Positions 8,848-18,427 of a DNA stretch of 64,000 bases are shown in pieces. Both the position numbers and the translations under genes were made by a program. The notes beneath the pieces are model-generated. The model worked only from the letters and a program-made list of their open reading frames with translations, did no database searches and was not told where the DNA came from. Within the stretch, counting starts at the first letter, position 1, and each line of letters opens with the position of its first letter. This DNA is from G965222335 sp965222335 (GTDB taxonomy: Bacteria; Pseudomonadota; Gammaproteobacteria; Pseudomonadales; Halieaceae): positions 2,976,001-3,040,000 of the forward strand of contig OZ244944.1 of assembly GCA_965222335.1 (NCBI GenBank), in the 5' to 3' direction.

Positions 8848-10755
8848 TTGAAGCCCGGCGCCCTGGCATGTCTGGCCCTGGGCCTTGCGCTCGCCGGCTG
8901 CGCGGAAAAGCCCTCTCCGGAATCGAAAGCTTTCAGCCGGCCCAATATCCTCCTGATCATGCTGGACGACCTGGGAGTCAACGACCTGGGCCGGCAGAAC
9001 CCCGGTATGCACACGCCCCATATCGACCGCCTGGCCAGTCAGGGCGTGTATTTTTCCCGCCACTACGTCGACAGCACCTGCGCCGCCACCCGCGCCGGCC
9101 TGATGAGCGGTATGGCGCCGGCAAGGCTGGGCTTCCGCCCCTCCCACCAGGGTATCTCTCCCGAGATTGAGACCTTGCCCGAGCTGTTGCGCGGGGCTGG
9201 ATACCAGACCCATCACGTGGGCAAGTGGCATCTGGGATTTACCACCCGCCTTGCGTTGCCCGCGGCGCAGGGCTTTGACAGCTTTTACGGTTTCCTCGAC
9301 CAGATGCTGCTCGGTGGGCCCCCGGTTGAATCGCCGCGGCGCTACCAGCGCCCGAGATATAAAAACCCCTGGCTGCAGGAGAACGACGATGCGCCACAGG
9401 AGGTGGCAGGCCACCTGACTGGTCTCCTGGCGCAGCGGGCGGTGAGTACCCTGGATCAACTCGCAGAGACCGATGCCCCCTGGTTTCTGAATCTCTGGTT
9501 TTATGCACCGCACACACCGATACAGCCAGCCCGGGAATACGCGCAGCAATATCCGCCGACCCCTGAGGGTCGTTACCGTGCCCTGGTGCACCAGCTCGAT
9601 GCAGCGGTCGGGCAGGTACTAAGGCGCCTCGATGCCCTGGGCTTGCGCGAGAGCACCCTGGTCATGCTGGCCAGTGATAATGGCGGCACCAACCGGCAGC
9701 TGGACAACAATGCGCCGCTCACCGGGACCAAGATGACCTTTCTCGAGGGCGGCGTGCGCACCCCCCTCATCCTGTCCTGGCCTCAGGTAATACCTGCCGG
9801 CGCGGTAACGGATCAGCGGGTGTCCTACCTGGATTACCTGCCCACCCTGGTGCAACTGGCGGGAGTAGAGGTGTCGCCGGGCCTGCGCGGCCGCAATCTT
9901 GTGGCCTTGCTGCAGGGCGAAGAGCCGGCCCCGGGCGCCTACTTCTGGCAGGCCGTGGGTGGGGAGGGGCAGCAAAGCTGGGCGGTGCTGTCGGCGGATG
10001 GTCGCTGGCGACTGAGTGACTTTTTTGTGGGCGGTGAGGTGCTCAACGACTTGCAGGCGGACCCCGCTGGCGGCACCAATGTGATTGATGCAGAGGGCGC
10101 ACGCGCCGCGCAATTGCGTGCTGAATTTAGTGACTGGGCAGACCGGGCTGCCGAGGTGCCCACGGTGTGGCGCGAAACGGACGGCGATTGGTTGGCGGCG
10201 CTTTCCGGGAGCAGCCTGCAGCGAAGTCCGGGGTATGGTCCCCACACCTTCGCGATCGGGGTCACGCCCATGACTGCAGACACTGGCGAGCCGTGGCAGC
10301 TGCTGTCCCAGGCGGGGCGCTGGGGTATCAGCTATGAACCCGGTCGGCTGCGCCTGCAGATCAACGAGCAGACGCTGGAGGTACCCGCCCCGGGTTTACG
10401 TGCGCCCGGGTGCCACGCCCTGGTGGTGTCTTCCCGCTTCCAGTATTCGCGGCTGCAGCCGGCCACGGACTTTGCCTGGATGACGCTGTACCTCGACGGC
10501 GAGCGCCTGGGTGAGTTGCGCAGTGAGGTGCCCGGGTTGCCAGTGGACGATTGGCTGGATGATACTTACCTTGGCGCGCGTCCGGCAGCAGATCTGCCGC
10601 CGCCTTTTCAGCTCGGCAGGCCAGTGGTGCTTAATAGCAGTTTGCTCGAGTATGGGAACAGCGAGGGGCGTCGCCAGCATCTGCAACAACTGCATGCCAG
10701 GGTTTGCGAGCGGGAAAACGCAGGCGCAACTGAGAATCTGAGGGAGCCGGTATGA
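8848..10755 (+). CDS. Lipoprotein sulfatase with C-terminal LamG-like domain
   Basis: 635 residues. The TTG-started N terminus is a lipoprotein signal (LALAGC lipobox, Cys 18). RPNILLIMLDDLG supplies the metal-binding aspartates (Asp 40, 41), and STCAATRAGLMSG contains C-A-A-T-R, the C-x-(P/A)-x-R motif whose Cys 78 would be converted to formylglycine. HHVGKWHLG and ASDNGGTNRQ complete the alkaline-phosphatase-fold active site of arylsulfatase-type enzymes. From about residue 450 the sequence changes to a beta-rich region with MTLYLDGERLGEL and DDTYLGA, resembling LamG/concanavalin-like carbohydrate-binding modules. It likely removes sulfate esters from a glycan at the cell surface or in the periplasm. 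TTG start follows the methyltransferase stop by 3 nt; the end overlaps the next gene by 4 nt (ATGA). Confidence 0.87.
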   Translation: MKPGALACLALGLALAGCAEKPSPESKAFSRPNILLIMLDDLGVNDLGRQNPGMHTPHIDRLASQGVYFSRHYVDSTCAATRAGLMSGMAPARLGFRPSHQGISPEIETLPELLRGAGYQTHHVGKWHLGFTTRLALPAAQGFDSFYGFLDQMLLGGPPVESPRRYQRPRYKNPWLQENDDAPQEVAGHLTGLLAQRAVSTLDQLAETDAPWFLNLWFYAPHTPIQPAREYAQQYPPTPEGRYRALVHQLDAAVGQVLRRLDALGLRESTLVMLASDNGGTNRQLDNNAPLTGTKMTFLEGGVRTPLILSWPQVIPAGAVTDQRVSYLDYLPTLVQLAGVEVSPGLRGRNLVALLQGEEPAPGAYFWQAVGGEGQQSWAVLSADGRWRLSDFFVGGEVLNDLQADPAGGTNVIDAEGARAAQLRAEFSDWADRAAEVPTVWRETDGDWLAALSGSSLQRSPGYGPHTFAIGVTPMTADTGEPWQLLSQAGRWGISYEPGRLRLQINEQTLEVPAPGLRAPGCHALVVSSRFQYSRLQPATDFAWMTLYLDGERLGELRSEVPGLPVDDWLDDTYLGARPAADLPPPFQLGRPVVLNSSLLEYGNSEGRRQHLQQLHARVCERENAGATENLREPV

Positions 10756-11828
10756 ATCAGGCACAGCAATACTCGCTGCCGGAAGGCGCGCCCCTGGCGC
10801 CCGGCCTGCGCAGCGCCATGGAGGCAGCTCTCGCCGGAGGCGACTATCCCGGCGCAATTGCCACCCTGGAACAGGCCTGGCGTGAAAATCCGGCGCCTGC
10901 CCTGGCGCGAACGCTGCTGGACCTGCGCATCGCCGCCCCCCGGGAGATGCGCTTCGCTGCGCCAGACAGGGCCTGGCCCCCTGAGGCGGACCAGCGTTTT
11001 GGCAGTGAATACGGACTCGCGGAAATTGACGCCCCCGCGCTGGACCCGGCAAGTCTCGCTGCGGGGGTGTGCAACGCCGGTGGTTTGATCGTGCGAGGGC
11101 TGCTGGGTGAAGACCAGGTGTCTACAATGCGGCAGCGGATAGATCGCGTCCTGGCCGCACGGCGCGCGGTGATGACGGAGCAGGCCGGGGCAGAAGATCA
11201 TCACTGGTATGCCCGCTCCGAACTGGTTGCCGGCGGGCCGGTGCAGTTCGGCATGCAGGCGGCGCAGCGCTTTAGCGACACCGGTTCTGTCTGGGCGGCG
11301 GATTCGCCGCCGCTGGCCCTGGAATTGATCGGCCTCTATCAAAGCCTGGGTTTGCCCGCGTTGCTGGCGGCGCATTTTGGCGAGCCGGCGGTGCTGTCGG
11401 TCAAGAAGTGGGTGCTGCGCAAGGTGCGCCCCAACCCGACTGAGAAGGCGGGCTGGCACCAGGACGGCCGTTTCCTGGGTGACGGGATTCGCACCGTGAA
11501 TATGTGGATTGCACTCAGCGACTGCGGCGGCGATGCCGTGGCGCCGGGCATGGACATCGTCGCCGAACGGGACAAGATTATCCATGAGACGGGCACCCAG
11601 GGCGCGGTGTTTGACTGGACCGTGGGGGATGCCCTGGTAGACAAGATCGCTGAGTACGCGCCGCCGCTGGATCCCGGCTTCAAGGCCGGGGATGCCCTGT
11701 TCTTCGACCAGTACAACCTGCACCGGACCGGTTTCCAGCCGCACCATACGCAGCCGCGCTACGCCCTGGAATCCTGGTTTTTCGCAGCCTCCCGGGCGCC
11801 GGCCAAGCAGATGCCCATCCTGTTCTGA
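10752..11828 (+). CDS. Phytanoyl-CoA dioxygenase (PhyH) family oxygenase
   Basis: 358 residues. GWHQDGRFLG contributes the HxD iron-binding pair (His 236, Asp 238), and LFFDQYNLHRTGF the distal histidine (His 324) followed by Arg, the facial triad of Fe(II)/2-oxoglutarate oxygenases of the PhyH family. The N-terminal 80 residues resemble a TPR-like helical hairpin (GDYPGAIATLEQAW). PhyH relatives in glycan clusters can hydroxylate sugars, lipids or small acceptors; the substrate here is unknown. Its ATG overlaps the sulfatase stop (ATGA) and AGGGAG precedes it, so the two should be made together. Confidence 0.8.
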   Translation: MNQAQQYSLPEGAPLAPGLRSAMEAALAGGDYPGAIATLEQAWRENPAPALARTLLDLRIAAPREMRFAAPDRAWPPEADQRFGSEYGLAEIDAPALDPASLAAGVCNAGGLIVRGLLGEDQVSTMRQRIDRVLAARRAVMTEQAGAEDHHWYARSELVAGGPVQFGMQAAQRFSDTGSVWAADSPPLALELIGLYQSLGLPALLAAHFGEPAVLSVKKWVLRKVRPNPTEKAGWHQDGRFLGDGIRTVNMWIALSDCGGDAVAPGMDIVAERDKIIHETGTQGAVFDWTVGDALVDKIAEYAPPLDPGFKAGDALFFDQYNLHRTGFQPHHTQPRYALESWFFAASRAPAKQMPILF

Positions 11829-11869
11829 CGGCGCTGCGCCGGCCCTGAACGGCGCGAGTCACTTCATCC

Positions 11870-12775
11870 ATGCGGGAACACGCCATGCAGCTTTCGATCG
11901 TCCTTATCGCCTACGACATGCAGCGCGAGGTGCCTCGCAGCCTGCAGGCCCTGATGCCGGCCTACCAGGAGGGCGTGGCAGATATGCGCTACGAGGTGAT
12001 CGTGGTCGATAACGGCTCGCCCGAGCCGCTGCAGATCGATCAGGGTGAATTTGGCAATCTGACGGTGCGCCTGCTGCGAATCGATGATGCGTCTCCTTCG
12101 CCGGCACAGGCCCTCAATCGCGGCATCGAGTTGGCCAGCGGCGAATTTGTGTGCCTGATGGTGGACGGTGCCCACCTGCTGACCCCCGGGACCCTGTCCT
12201 GGGCGCGACGTGCCTTTGCGGCGTTTGCCGAGCCGGTGGTGGCAACGCGGTATTTTTACCTGGGTCATGAAGAGCAGCCCATTGGCGTGGCGGCCGGCTA
12301 CGATAAAGCCGCCGAGGACCGCCTGCTTGCGCAGATAGACTGGCCCCGCTCAGGCTATCGCCTGTTCGAGATCGGGACACCGCTGCGCAGCGGGGCGGAC
12401 AAGATCACCTGGTTCAACCGCATGTTCGAGTCCAACTGCCTGTTTATGCGCAAATCGCTGCTGCAGGCGCTGGGCGGTGCCGACGAGCGCTTCGACCTGC
12501 CCGGTGGCGGCTTCGTCAACCTCGACCTGTTCAAACGCGCGGCGGATACCGAGGGCGTCAGCCTGGTGCAGCTGGTAGGGGAGGGGAGCTTCCACCAGCT
12601 GCACGGGGGCACGACCACGAATATCGATGACGAGCGGCGTCAGCAGCGCCTCGCCGCCTACCGCGAGCAGTATGCGTCGCTGCGCGGGCACAGCGATTTG
12701 ATGTCCGAAAGCCCACCCAATTTCCTCGGCCACCTGCCTACCCGCGCCTCCAAGATCCACCTCCGCAATCGTTAA
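11870..12775 (+). CDS. Family 2 glycosyltransferase, paralogue of the gene at 7019
   Basis: 301 residues. LSIVLIAYDM near the N terminus, YEVIVVDNGS at 41-50 and CLMVDGAHLL at 95-104 define a GT2 catalytic domain in which VDGA replaces a classical D-x-D. The C-terminal half shares FESNCLFM, DERFDLPGGGFVNLDLFKRA and GEGSFHQLHGGTTT with the product of the gene at 7019. The start may be ATG 11870 or the internal ATG 11885; neither has a clear ribosome site. It is the last gene of the plus-strand sulfoglycan cluster and is followed directly by a terminator-like palindrome. Confidence 0.8.
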   Translation: MREHAMQLSIVLIAYDMQREVPRSLQALMPAYQEGVADMRYEVIVVDNGSPEPLQIDQGEFGNLTVRLLRIDDASPSPAQALNRGIELASGEFVCLMVDGAHLLTPGTLSWARRAFAAFAEPVVATRYFYLGHEEQPIGVAAGYDKAAEDRLLAQIDWPRSGYRLFEIGTPLRSGADKITWFNRMFESNCLFMRKSLLQALGGADERFDLPGGGFVNLDLFKRAADTEGVSLVQLVGEGSFHQLHGGTTTNIDDERRQQRLAAYREQYASLRGHSDLMSESPPNFLGHLPTRASKIHLRNR

Positions 12776-12780
12776 TCTGT

Positions 12781-12845
12781 ATTGGGGACGGATACCTATT
12801 TAGGTATCCGTCCCCTTTTTTGCTGTTTTAGGTATCCGTCCCCAA
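12781..12845. repeat. GGGGACGGATACC element, copy A, acting as terminator
   Basis: A perfect 15-bp inverted repeat (GGGGACGGATACCTA at 12784-12798 and its complement at 12801-12815, two-base loop) is followed by six T residues, and then by a third arm, TAGGTATCCGTCCCC, at 12829-12843. The outer flanks are ATT and AAT. As RNA it makes a strong hairpin with a U-tract, so it can end transcription of the glycosyltransferase operon; the third arm could serve the convergent acyltransferase gene. The same core occurs four more times between 18351 and 20216. Confidence 0.85.
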
Positions 12846-12861
12846 TTTATTTCGGCAGGGT

Positions 12862-14040
12862 CTAGAACCGTCGCTTGAGGTTCAGGAAGGGCTTCTCGAT
12901 GGTGCGGTAGGTCAGCGCAGAGAGGGCGATGGAGACGGCAATCCCCGCCAGGGATACCAGGTACAGGCTCGCCGAGTCATGGTAGGCGGCATCGCCCATT
13001 GCCGTGCGGGCCGGGTAGATCAGGTAAAACAGCACCGGGACGTGGATCAGGTACAGGGAATAGGAGAGCTTGCCGAGGATGGCCAGCGGCAGGTTGACCA
13101 GGGTCCACTTGCCGGGAAAGCTCGAGAGCAGCAGGCTGAGGATGACCCCGGCCCAGGCCAGGGATTCGTAACTATGGTGCAGATGCCAGCGCTGCTCCGC
13201 GCGCTTGGGTCCCATCTCCATGGTCGCGTTCAGTACCAGGGCGAGCGCAAGCAGGCACCCGGCGCAGAGCAGCGTGCCGGCATAGCCCGGGAGCCGGCGC
13301 TGGCCGACAAGCAGGTACGCCCAGGCGGCGGCGCAACCGAGAAAGAACGCGGGCAGGCGCCCGAACAGGGAGTGGGTGAACGAGTGCGAGAATTTTTCAC
13401 CGGCCGCGGGGCCCGGCAGCAGCCACAGGCAGTAGCTGGCCAGCCAGGCCGCCAGCAGGGCGCCGAGTAGCAGCCGGCCGATGCGACCGGCGTGGAGCAG
13501 CAACATGGCCAGGGGCAGCAGCAGGTAGAACTGTACCTCCGTCCCCAGGGTCCACCAGACCACGCTGTAGGGAAACAGCTCGTAGCCCACGAACTGGAAC
13601 GCAGCGGCGCGGGCGACCACCTCGGGCTTGCCCATCACCGCCAGGGTAAAGAGCAGCGCGCCGTAGTAGAGCGGCAGGATGCGCAGTGCCCGCGCCCAGA
13701 AGAAACGCTTGACCGAGGGGGCGGGGCTGTCCTCGCGCAGGGCCCGAAGCCAGGGCAGGCTGAGCAGAAAACCGCTGAGCACAAAAAACAGGGTCACGCC
13801 TGTATTCCCGGCAGCGATAAAGGCGAGTGGCATTGGCGTTTCGGTGGTGAATTGCAGGCCGCTGACACCCCAACAGTGAAACAGGATCACCAGCAGGATG
13901 GCTACGCCCCGCAGGCTCTCCAACTCATGCAGGTATACGCGCTGCTGGCGCAGGCCCGACTGCAGGTCGATCCAGGCCGAGGCCGACCTGATCCACTGCG
14001 GTAGTCGCGGTTGCCTGCGCAGTCGCTGCGCCTCACTCAT
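12862..14040 (-). CDS. Acyltransferase 3 family membrane protein (OafA-like)
   Basis: 392 residues with about ten hydrophobic segments. HELESLRGVAILLVILFHCW at 38-57 is the acyltransferase-3 signature, with LRG and His 55 as the likely catalytic region; such proteins pass acyl (often O-acetyl) groups across the inner membrane onto surface polysaccharides or lipids. The ATG at 14040 overlaps the stop of the upstream gene as ATGA, which decides the start over a GTG 9 nt earlier. Although on the other strand, its position right beside the sulfoglycan cluster suggests it may decorate the same glycan. Convergent with the glycosyltransferase at 11870 across the copy A palindrome. Confidence 0.87.
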   Translation of the reverse strand: MSEAQRLRRQPRLPQWIRSASAWIDLQSGLRQQRVYLHELESLRGVAILLVILFHCWGVSGLQFTTETPMPLAFIAAGNTGVTLFFVLSGFLLSLPWLRALREDSPAPSVKRFFWARALRILPLYYGALLFTLAVMGKPEVVARAAAFQFVGYELFPYSVVWWTLGTEVQFYLLLPLAMLLLHAGRIGRLLLGALLAAWLASYCLWLLPGPAAGEKFSHSFTHSLFGRLPAFFLGCAAAWAYLLVGQRRLPGYAGTLLCAGCLLALALVLNATMEMGPKRAEQRWHLHHSYESLAWAGVILSLLLSSFPGKWTLVNLPLAILGKLSYSLYLIHVPVLFYLIYPARTAMGDAAYHDSASLYLVSLAGIAVSIALSALTYRTIEKPFLNLKRRF

Positions 14041-14360
14041 GGTGTCCACCGGAAGCGCGCCAGGTCAATCCGCTGGGCCTGGTTGAAGACCACGCCTTCC
14101 GCCACCAGCAGATCCCGCTGCGCATACTGACTGCGCCCCGGACGCAGGGCGATCCTGCCCTGGGCATTGATTACGCGGTGCCAGGGAATGGTGGTGTCCT
14201 GGGGTAGTCGCCGCAGGGCGAGGCCCACGCGGCGGGCGGCACCAGGCAGCCCGGCCAGCTTGGCGACGTCGCCATAGGTGGCGACGCGACCCACAGGGAT
14301 GCGCGCCACGACCTGCCAGATTTGTTGGTCAAGATCAGTTTCCGGTAAAGTCACATTCAA
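14037..14360 (-). CDS. Alkyltransferase-like protein (MGMT family, no active-site Cys)
   Basis: 107 residues, the length of a lone MGMT DNA-binding domain. The region that reads PCHRV in O6-alkylguanine-DNA alkyltransferases is PWHRV here, with Trp 60 in place of the alkyl-accepting cysteine, the hallmark of Atl proteins. These bind alkylated guanine and hand it to nucleotide excision repair rather than reversing it. Other family features are intact: VPVGRVATYG-type entry (IPVGRVATYG at 21-30), the ARRVG arginine-finger region and the HRVI strand. Its stop overlaps the acyltransferase start (ATGA), so the two are cotranscribed, presumably without functional relation. Confidence 0.9.
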   Translation of the reverse strand: MNVTLPETDLDQQIWQVVARIPVGRVATYGDVAKLAGLPGAARRVGLALRRLPQDTTIPWHRVINAQGRIALRPGRSQYAQRDLLVAEGVVFNQAQRIDLARFRWTP

Positions 14361-14449
14361 TCACTATCCGCTGCGCCCGCGCCTGAGGCATCGCCAGTGC
14401 TGGCCCGCCACGGATAAGCCCCTACAAACCGCGAAGTGTATCCTTGAAC

Positions 14450-15469
14450 ATGCCTGTGCTCCATAAGTCCATTCTCGTACTCCTTCTGCTCCTCGCCACG
14501 GGATCCTCCACCGCGGGCACCCTGCACCTCAGTAATGGCGAGTCGATCTCGGGCTTGCTGGTTGGCATCAGTGACGGCAAGGTGCATTGGTCATCGGAAG
14601 TGCTGGGCGAGCTGGCAGTGGATCAGTTTTATGTCGAGCAGATCGAGTCCGGTGATCACTTTGACTTCAAGCTCAGCGGGCGCGAGCTGAACAACTGCTG
14701 GATGTTCGTGGAGAATGCCAGGCAGCTGCTGCACTGCAATGAGGGCGTGGAGACCCTGAGCGACTGGAAGCTGGTGGTGGCCGTCGGCGAGGCGGTAAAC
14801 GACCCGCCGCCGCTGCTTACCCAGAAGGGGGGCGTCACGGTGGCGGCAGAGGATTCCTCGGGCAACAACAATATCGAGAAAATCAACGTGGATGCGCGCT
14901 CCGAGCTGCGCTACATAGAGTCCCGCCACACCCTGGCCCTGCGCTACCAGCAGGAGAGCCTGGAGGACGAGACTGCCCGTGATATGTGGCGCACAGGCTA
15001 CCAGTATGACCAATTCTTCACGGAGCAGTGGTTTGCTACAGGCAACGCCTCCTATGAGGAAGACGAGTTCAAGGAGATCGATCAGCGCACCTCGGTGGGT
15101 CTGGGAATGGGCTACCAGTTTCTGGAGACGCGCTACGTGGACCTGCTGGGCAAGGGTACCCTGAACTACGTGGACGAGCAGTTCGAGTTTGGCCGCGACC
15201 GGGCCACCCCCGCCTTTCTGTGGAACATGGATTTTGCCTGGCGCTTCAATGACCAGGGCATGGAGTTCTTTCACCGCCATGCGATGCTGCAGGCCTTCGG
15301 AAACCACGAGGACTATGAGATCAACACCATCACCGGCTTCAGGTACCCGATCAACGGCCAATTCAGTTCGACGATCCAGCTGGAGTACGATTTCGACAAC
15401 CTGCCGGCCCAGGACGCGGTCGACAAGCGTGACCAGAAATGGTCGGTGGGGCTGAATTATGCCTGGTAG
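14450..15469 (+). CDS. DUF481 family outer-membrane beta-barrel protein
   Basis: 339 residues counted from the ATG at 14450 (a TTG lies 6 nt earlier). The N terminus is a cleavable signal peptide (LVLLLLLATGSSTAG). The first 100 residues form a small beta domain (GTLHLSNGESISGLLVGI), after which alternating strands with RSELRYIESRHTLALRYQ and repeated YQ/YE patterns match the DUF481 barrel family. The protein ends in aromatic residues (NYAW), as expected for BAM-inserted barrels. Function of the family is not established; salt-stress induction has been described for some members. Divergent from the Atl gene and 73 bp before fxsA. Confidence 0.8.
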   Translation: MPVLHKSILVLLLLLATGSSTAGTLHLSNGESISGLLVGISDGKVHWSSEVLGELAVDQFYVEQIESGDHFDFKLSGRELNNCWMFVENARQLLHCNEGVETLSDWKLVVAVGEAVNDPPPLLTQKGGVTVAAEDSSGNNNIEKINVDARSELRYIESRHTLALRYQQESLEDETARDMWRTGYQYDQFFTEQWFATGNASYEEDEFKEIDQRTSVGLGMGYQFLETRYVDLLGKGTLNYVDEQFEFGRDRATPAFLWNMDFAWRFNDQGMEFFHRHAMLQAFGNHEDYEINTITGFRYPINGQFSSTIQLEYDFDNLPAQDAVDKRDQKWSVGLNYAW

Positions 15470-15542
15470 GGGGCACTTGCATCGGTGGGAATCATCCCCA
15501 TACCGATAGTAAGCGCCCCGGTTTGAGGGCGAGAGAGGAACT

Positions 15543-15959
15543 ATGCGCATTTTTTTCCTGCTACTGCCCTGGCTGGAGCTGGCCACCCTGATTCAGCTGG
15601 GGATTGAAACCAGCGCCCTGACCGCCCTGGCCTACGTTTTTGCGACCCTGATGCTGGGCCTGGTGATGCTGCAGCGCCAGGGGCGCGGCATGTTCGAGCA
15701 CCTGCGGGAAGCCCAGGCGGGCGGCCGGGTGCTCGGGGGCCGCCTGCTGCTGGACGACATGACCGTGGGCCTGGCCGGTTTGCTGCTGATGGTTCCGGGG
15801 ATGATCACTGATTTCGCCGCCCTGGTGGTGCTTATCGGGCCCCTGCGACGCAAACTGGCGCGCTGGTTCGGCGGCCCCCAGGCCGAGCCCTATGCCCCGG
15901 GGCGCGATGAAGAAGCGAACACGACGATTGAGGGCAACTACCGCCGGCTTGATGACTGA
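15543..15959 (+). CDS. fxsA: FxsA family inner-membrane protein
   Basis: 138 residues. Two to three hydrophobic segments (FFLLLPWLELATLIQLG, ALAYVFATLMLGLVML, GLAGLLLMVPGMITDF) with the conserved GRVLGGRLLLDDM loop and PGMITDF motif identify FxsA, the cytoplasmic membrane protein whose overproduction relieves F-plasmid exclusion of phage T7. The C-terminal tail is hydrophilic and variable. Its position directly upstream of groES is common in gammaproteobacteria, though the groESL promoter between them makes separate transcription likely. The ATG has GAGAGAGGAA just ahead. Confidence 0.9.
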   Translation: MRIFFLLLPWLELATLIQLGIETSALTALAYVFATLMLGLVMLQRQGRGMFEHLREAQAGGRVLGGRLLLDDMTVGLAGLLLMVPGMITDFAALVVLIGPLRRKLARWFGGPQAEPYAPGRDEEANTTIEGNYRRLDD

Positions 15960-16018
15960 GGCTACTTAAGCTGCTGAAAAATATAAAAAAATAATATTGT
16001 TCTCGTTTGTCCTCTCGC

Positions 16019-16046
16019 TTGACTCCCAAGGTTTCGCGACTAGAAT
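16019..16046 (+). promoter_or_regulatory. Sigma-70 promoter of groESL
   Basis: TTGACT (16019-16024) and TAGAAT (16041-16046) are separated by 16 bp and lie just ahead of and touching the CIRCE element. Transcription would start within the operator, so HrcA binding should block it directly. The match to the vegetative consensus is good, but the start site is not proven. Confidence 0.7.
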
Positions 16047-16072
16047 TAGCACTCTCGCAAAAAGAGTGCTAA
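16046..16072. promoter_or_regulatory. CIRCE operator (HrcA binding site) of groESL
   Basis: TTAGCACTC - nine bases - GAGTGCTAA is a perfect match to the CIRCE consensus, the operator bound by the heat-shock repressor HrcA. It overlaps the 3' end of the -10 box and lies 91 bp before groES. HrcA/CIRCE control implies an hrcA gene elsewhere in this genome; none is in the window. Confidence 0.95.
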
Positions 16073-16078
16073 TCGACC

Positions 16079-16105
16079 CTTGAAATCCGGACCCCCGCCC
16101 CAATT
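16079..16105 (+). promoter_or_regulatory. Possible sigma-32 promoter of groESL
   Basis: CTTGAAA at 16079-16085 is the consensus RpoH -35 box, and CCCCAATT at 16098-16105, after a 12-base spacer, is close to the -10 consensus CCCCATNT. It lies downstream of CIRCE, so an RpoH transcript would start past the operator and could escape HrcA. Confidence 0.55.
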
Positions 16106-16163
16106 GTGCTAGGTAGCCCCGAGAGGGGGTCTGTATAACATCGTTACTAGGAGAGCTTCACAG

Positions 16164-16454
16164 ATGAAAATCCGTCCGCTGTACGACCGTGTAGTCGTTC
16201 GTCGCAAGGAAGAGGAAGAGAAAACTGCAGGCGGCATCGTGCTGCCCGGTTCTGCCAAGGAAAAGCCCAACCAGGGCGAAGTCGTGGCGATTGGCGAAGG
16301 TAAAGTGCTGGACAACGGCGATGTGCGCCCCCTGGCCGTCAAAGTGGGCGACCGTGTGGTATTTGGCCAGTACGCCGGCAGCAACACCATCGAAGTCGAA
16401 GGCGAAGAGCTGATCATCATGGGTGAGAGCGAAATCTTCGCGGTGGTCGAGTAA
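16164..16454 (+). CDS. groES: Co-chaperonin GroES
   Basis: 96 residues, normal length. MKIRPLYDRVVVRR at the start, the mobile loop KTAGGIVLPGSAKEKP (residues 20-35) that contacts GroEL, and the closing GESEIFAVVE strand are all present. Seven copies cap the GroEL barrel and enclose the folding chamber in the cytoplasm. AGGAGAG precedes the ATG. groEL follows after 62 bp, so the two form the usual bicistronic operon under the CIRCE/sigma-70 and possible sigma-32 promoters upstream. Confidence 0.98.
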   Translation: MKIRPLYDRVVVRRKEEEEKTAGGIVLPGSAKEKPNQGEVVAIGEGKVLDNGDVRPLAVKVGDRVVFGQYAGSNTIEVEGEELIIMGESEIFAVVE

Positions 16455-16516
16455 AACCTACTCCCCAACTGTCACCCCGTTTCTTAACAACTAGCAAGTA
16501 GACAAGGATTTAGACA

Positions 16517-18163
<1,647 letters not shown>

Positions 18164-18190
18164 GCCATCCCTCCCAGGTCCTAAACTTGA

Positions 18191-18220
18191 AACCCCGCCC
18201 CTTGAAGGCGGGGTTTTTTT
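18191..18220 (+). terminator. Rho-independent terminator of groESL
   Basis: AACCCCGCC (18191-18199) pairs with GGCGGGGTT (18207-18215) around a 7-base loop, and a run of seven T residues follows. A textbook intrinsic terminator 27 bp after the groEL stop. Confidence 0.92.
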
Positions 18221-18350
18221 ATGTACAGGATGTACGGTAGCTCGCGAGAGGCAGGACGCCGTTAGCGAGCCGGTACGATTGACTCCGAACTCTGTATCAA
18301 GCGAATGCCGGCAGCGATCAATACCCAGGGACGGGCGGTAGATCGCAATT

Positions 18351-18395
18351 AATTGGGGACGGATACCAATTTCCAGGTATTCAGTTCTCGTCCCC
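18351..18395. repeat. GGGGACGGATACC element, copy B (degenerate second arm)
   Basis: AATTGGGGACGGATACC is intact on the left (18351-18367). The right arm, ending TCTCGTCCCC at 18395, is only partly complementary, so this copy looks decayed. It opens the repeat-rich island that follows the groESL terminator. Confidence 0.7.
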
Positions 18396-18427
18396 GTGAC
18401 TCCGTAGCCCGGGCGACAGCCACGGCA

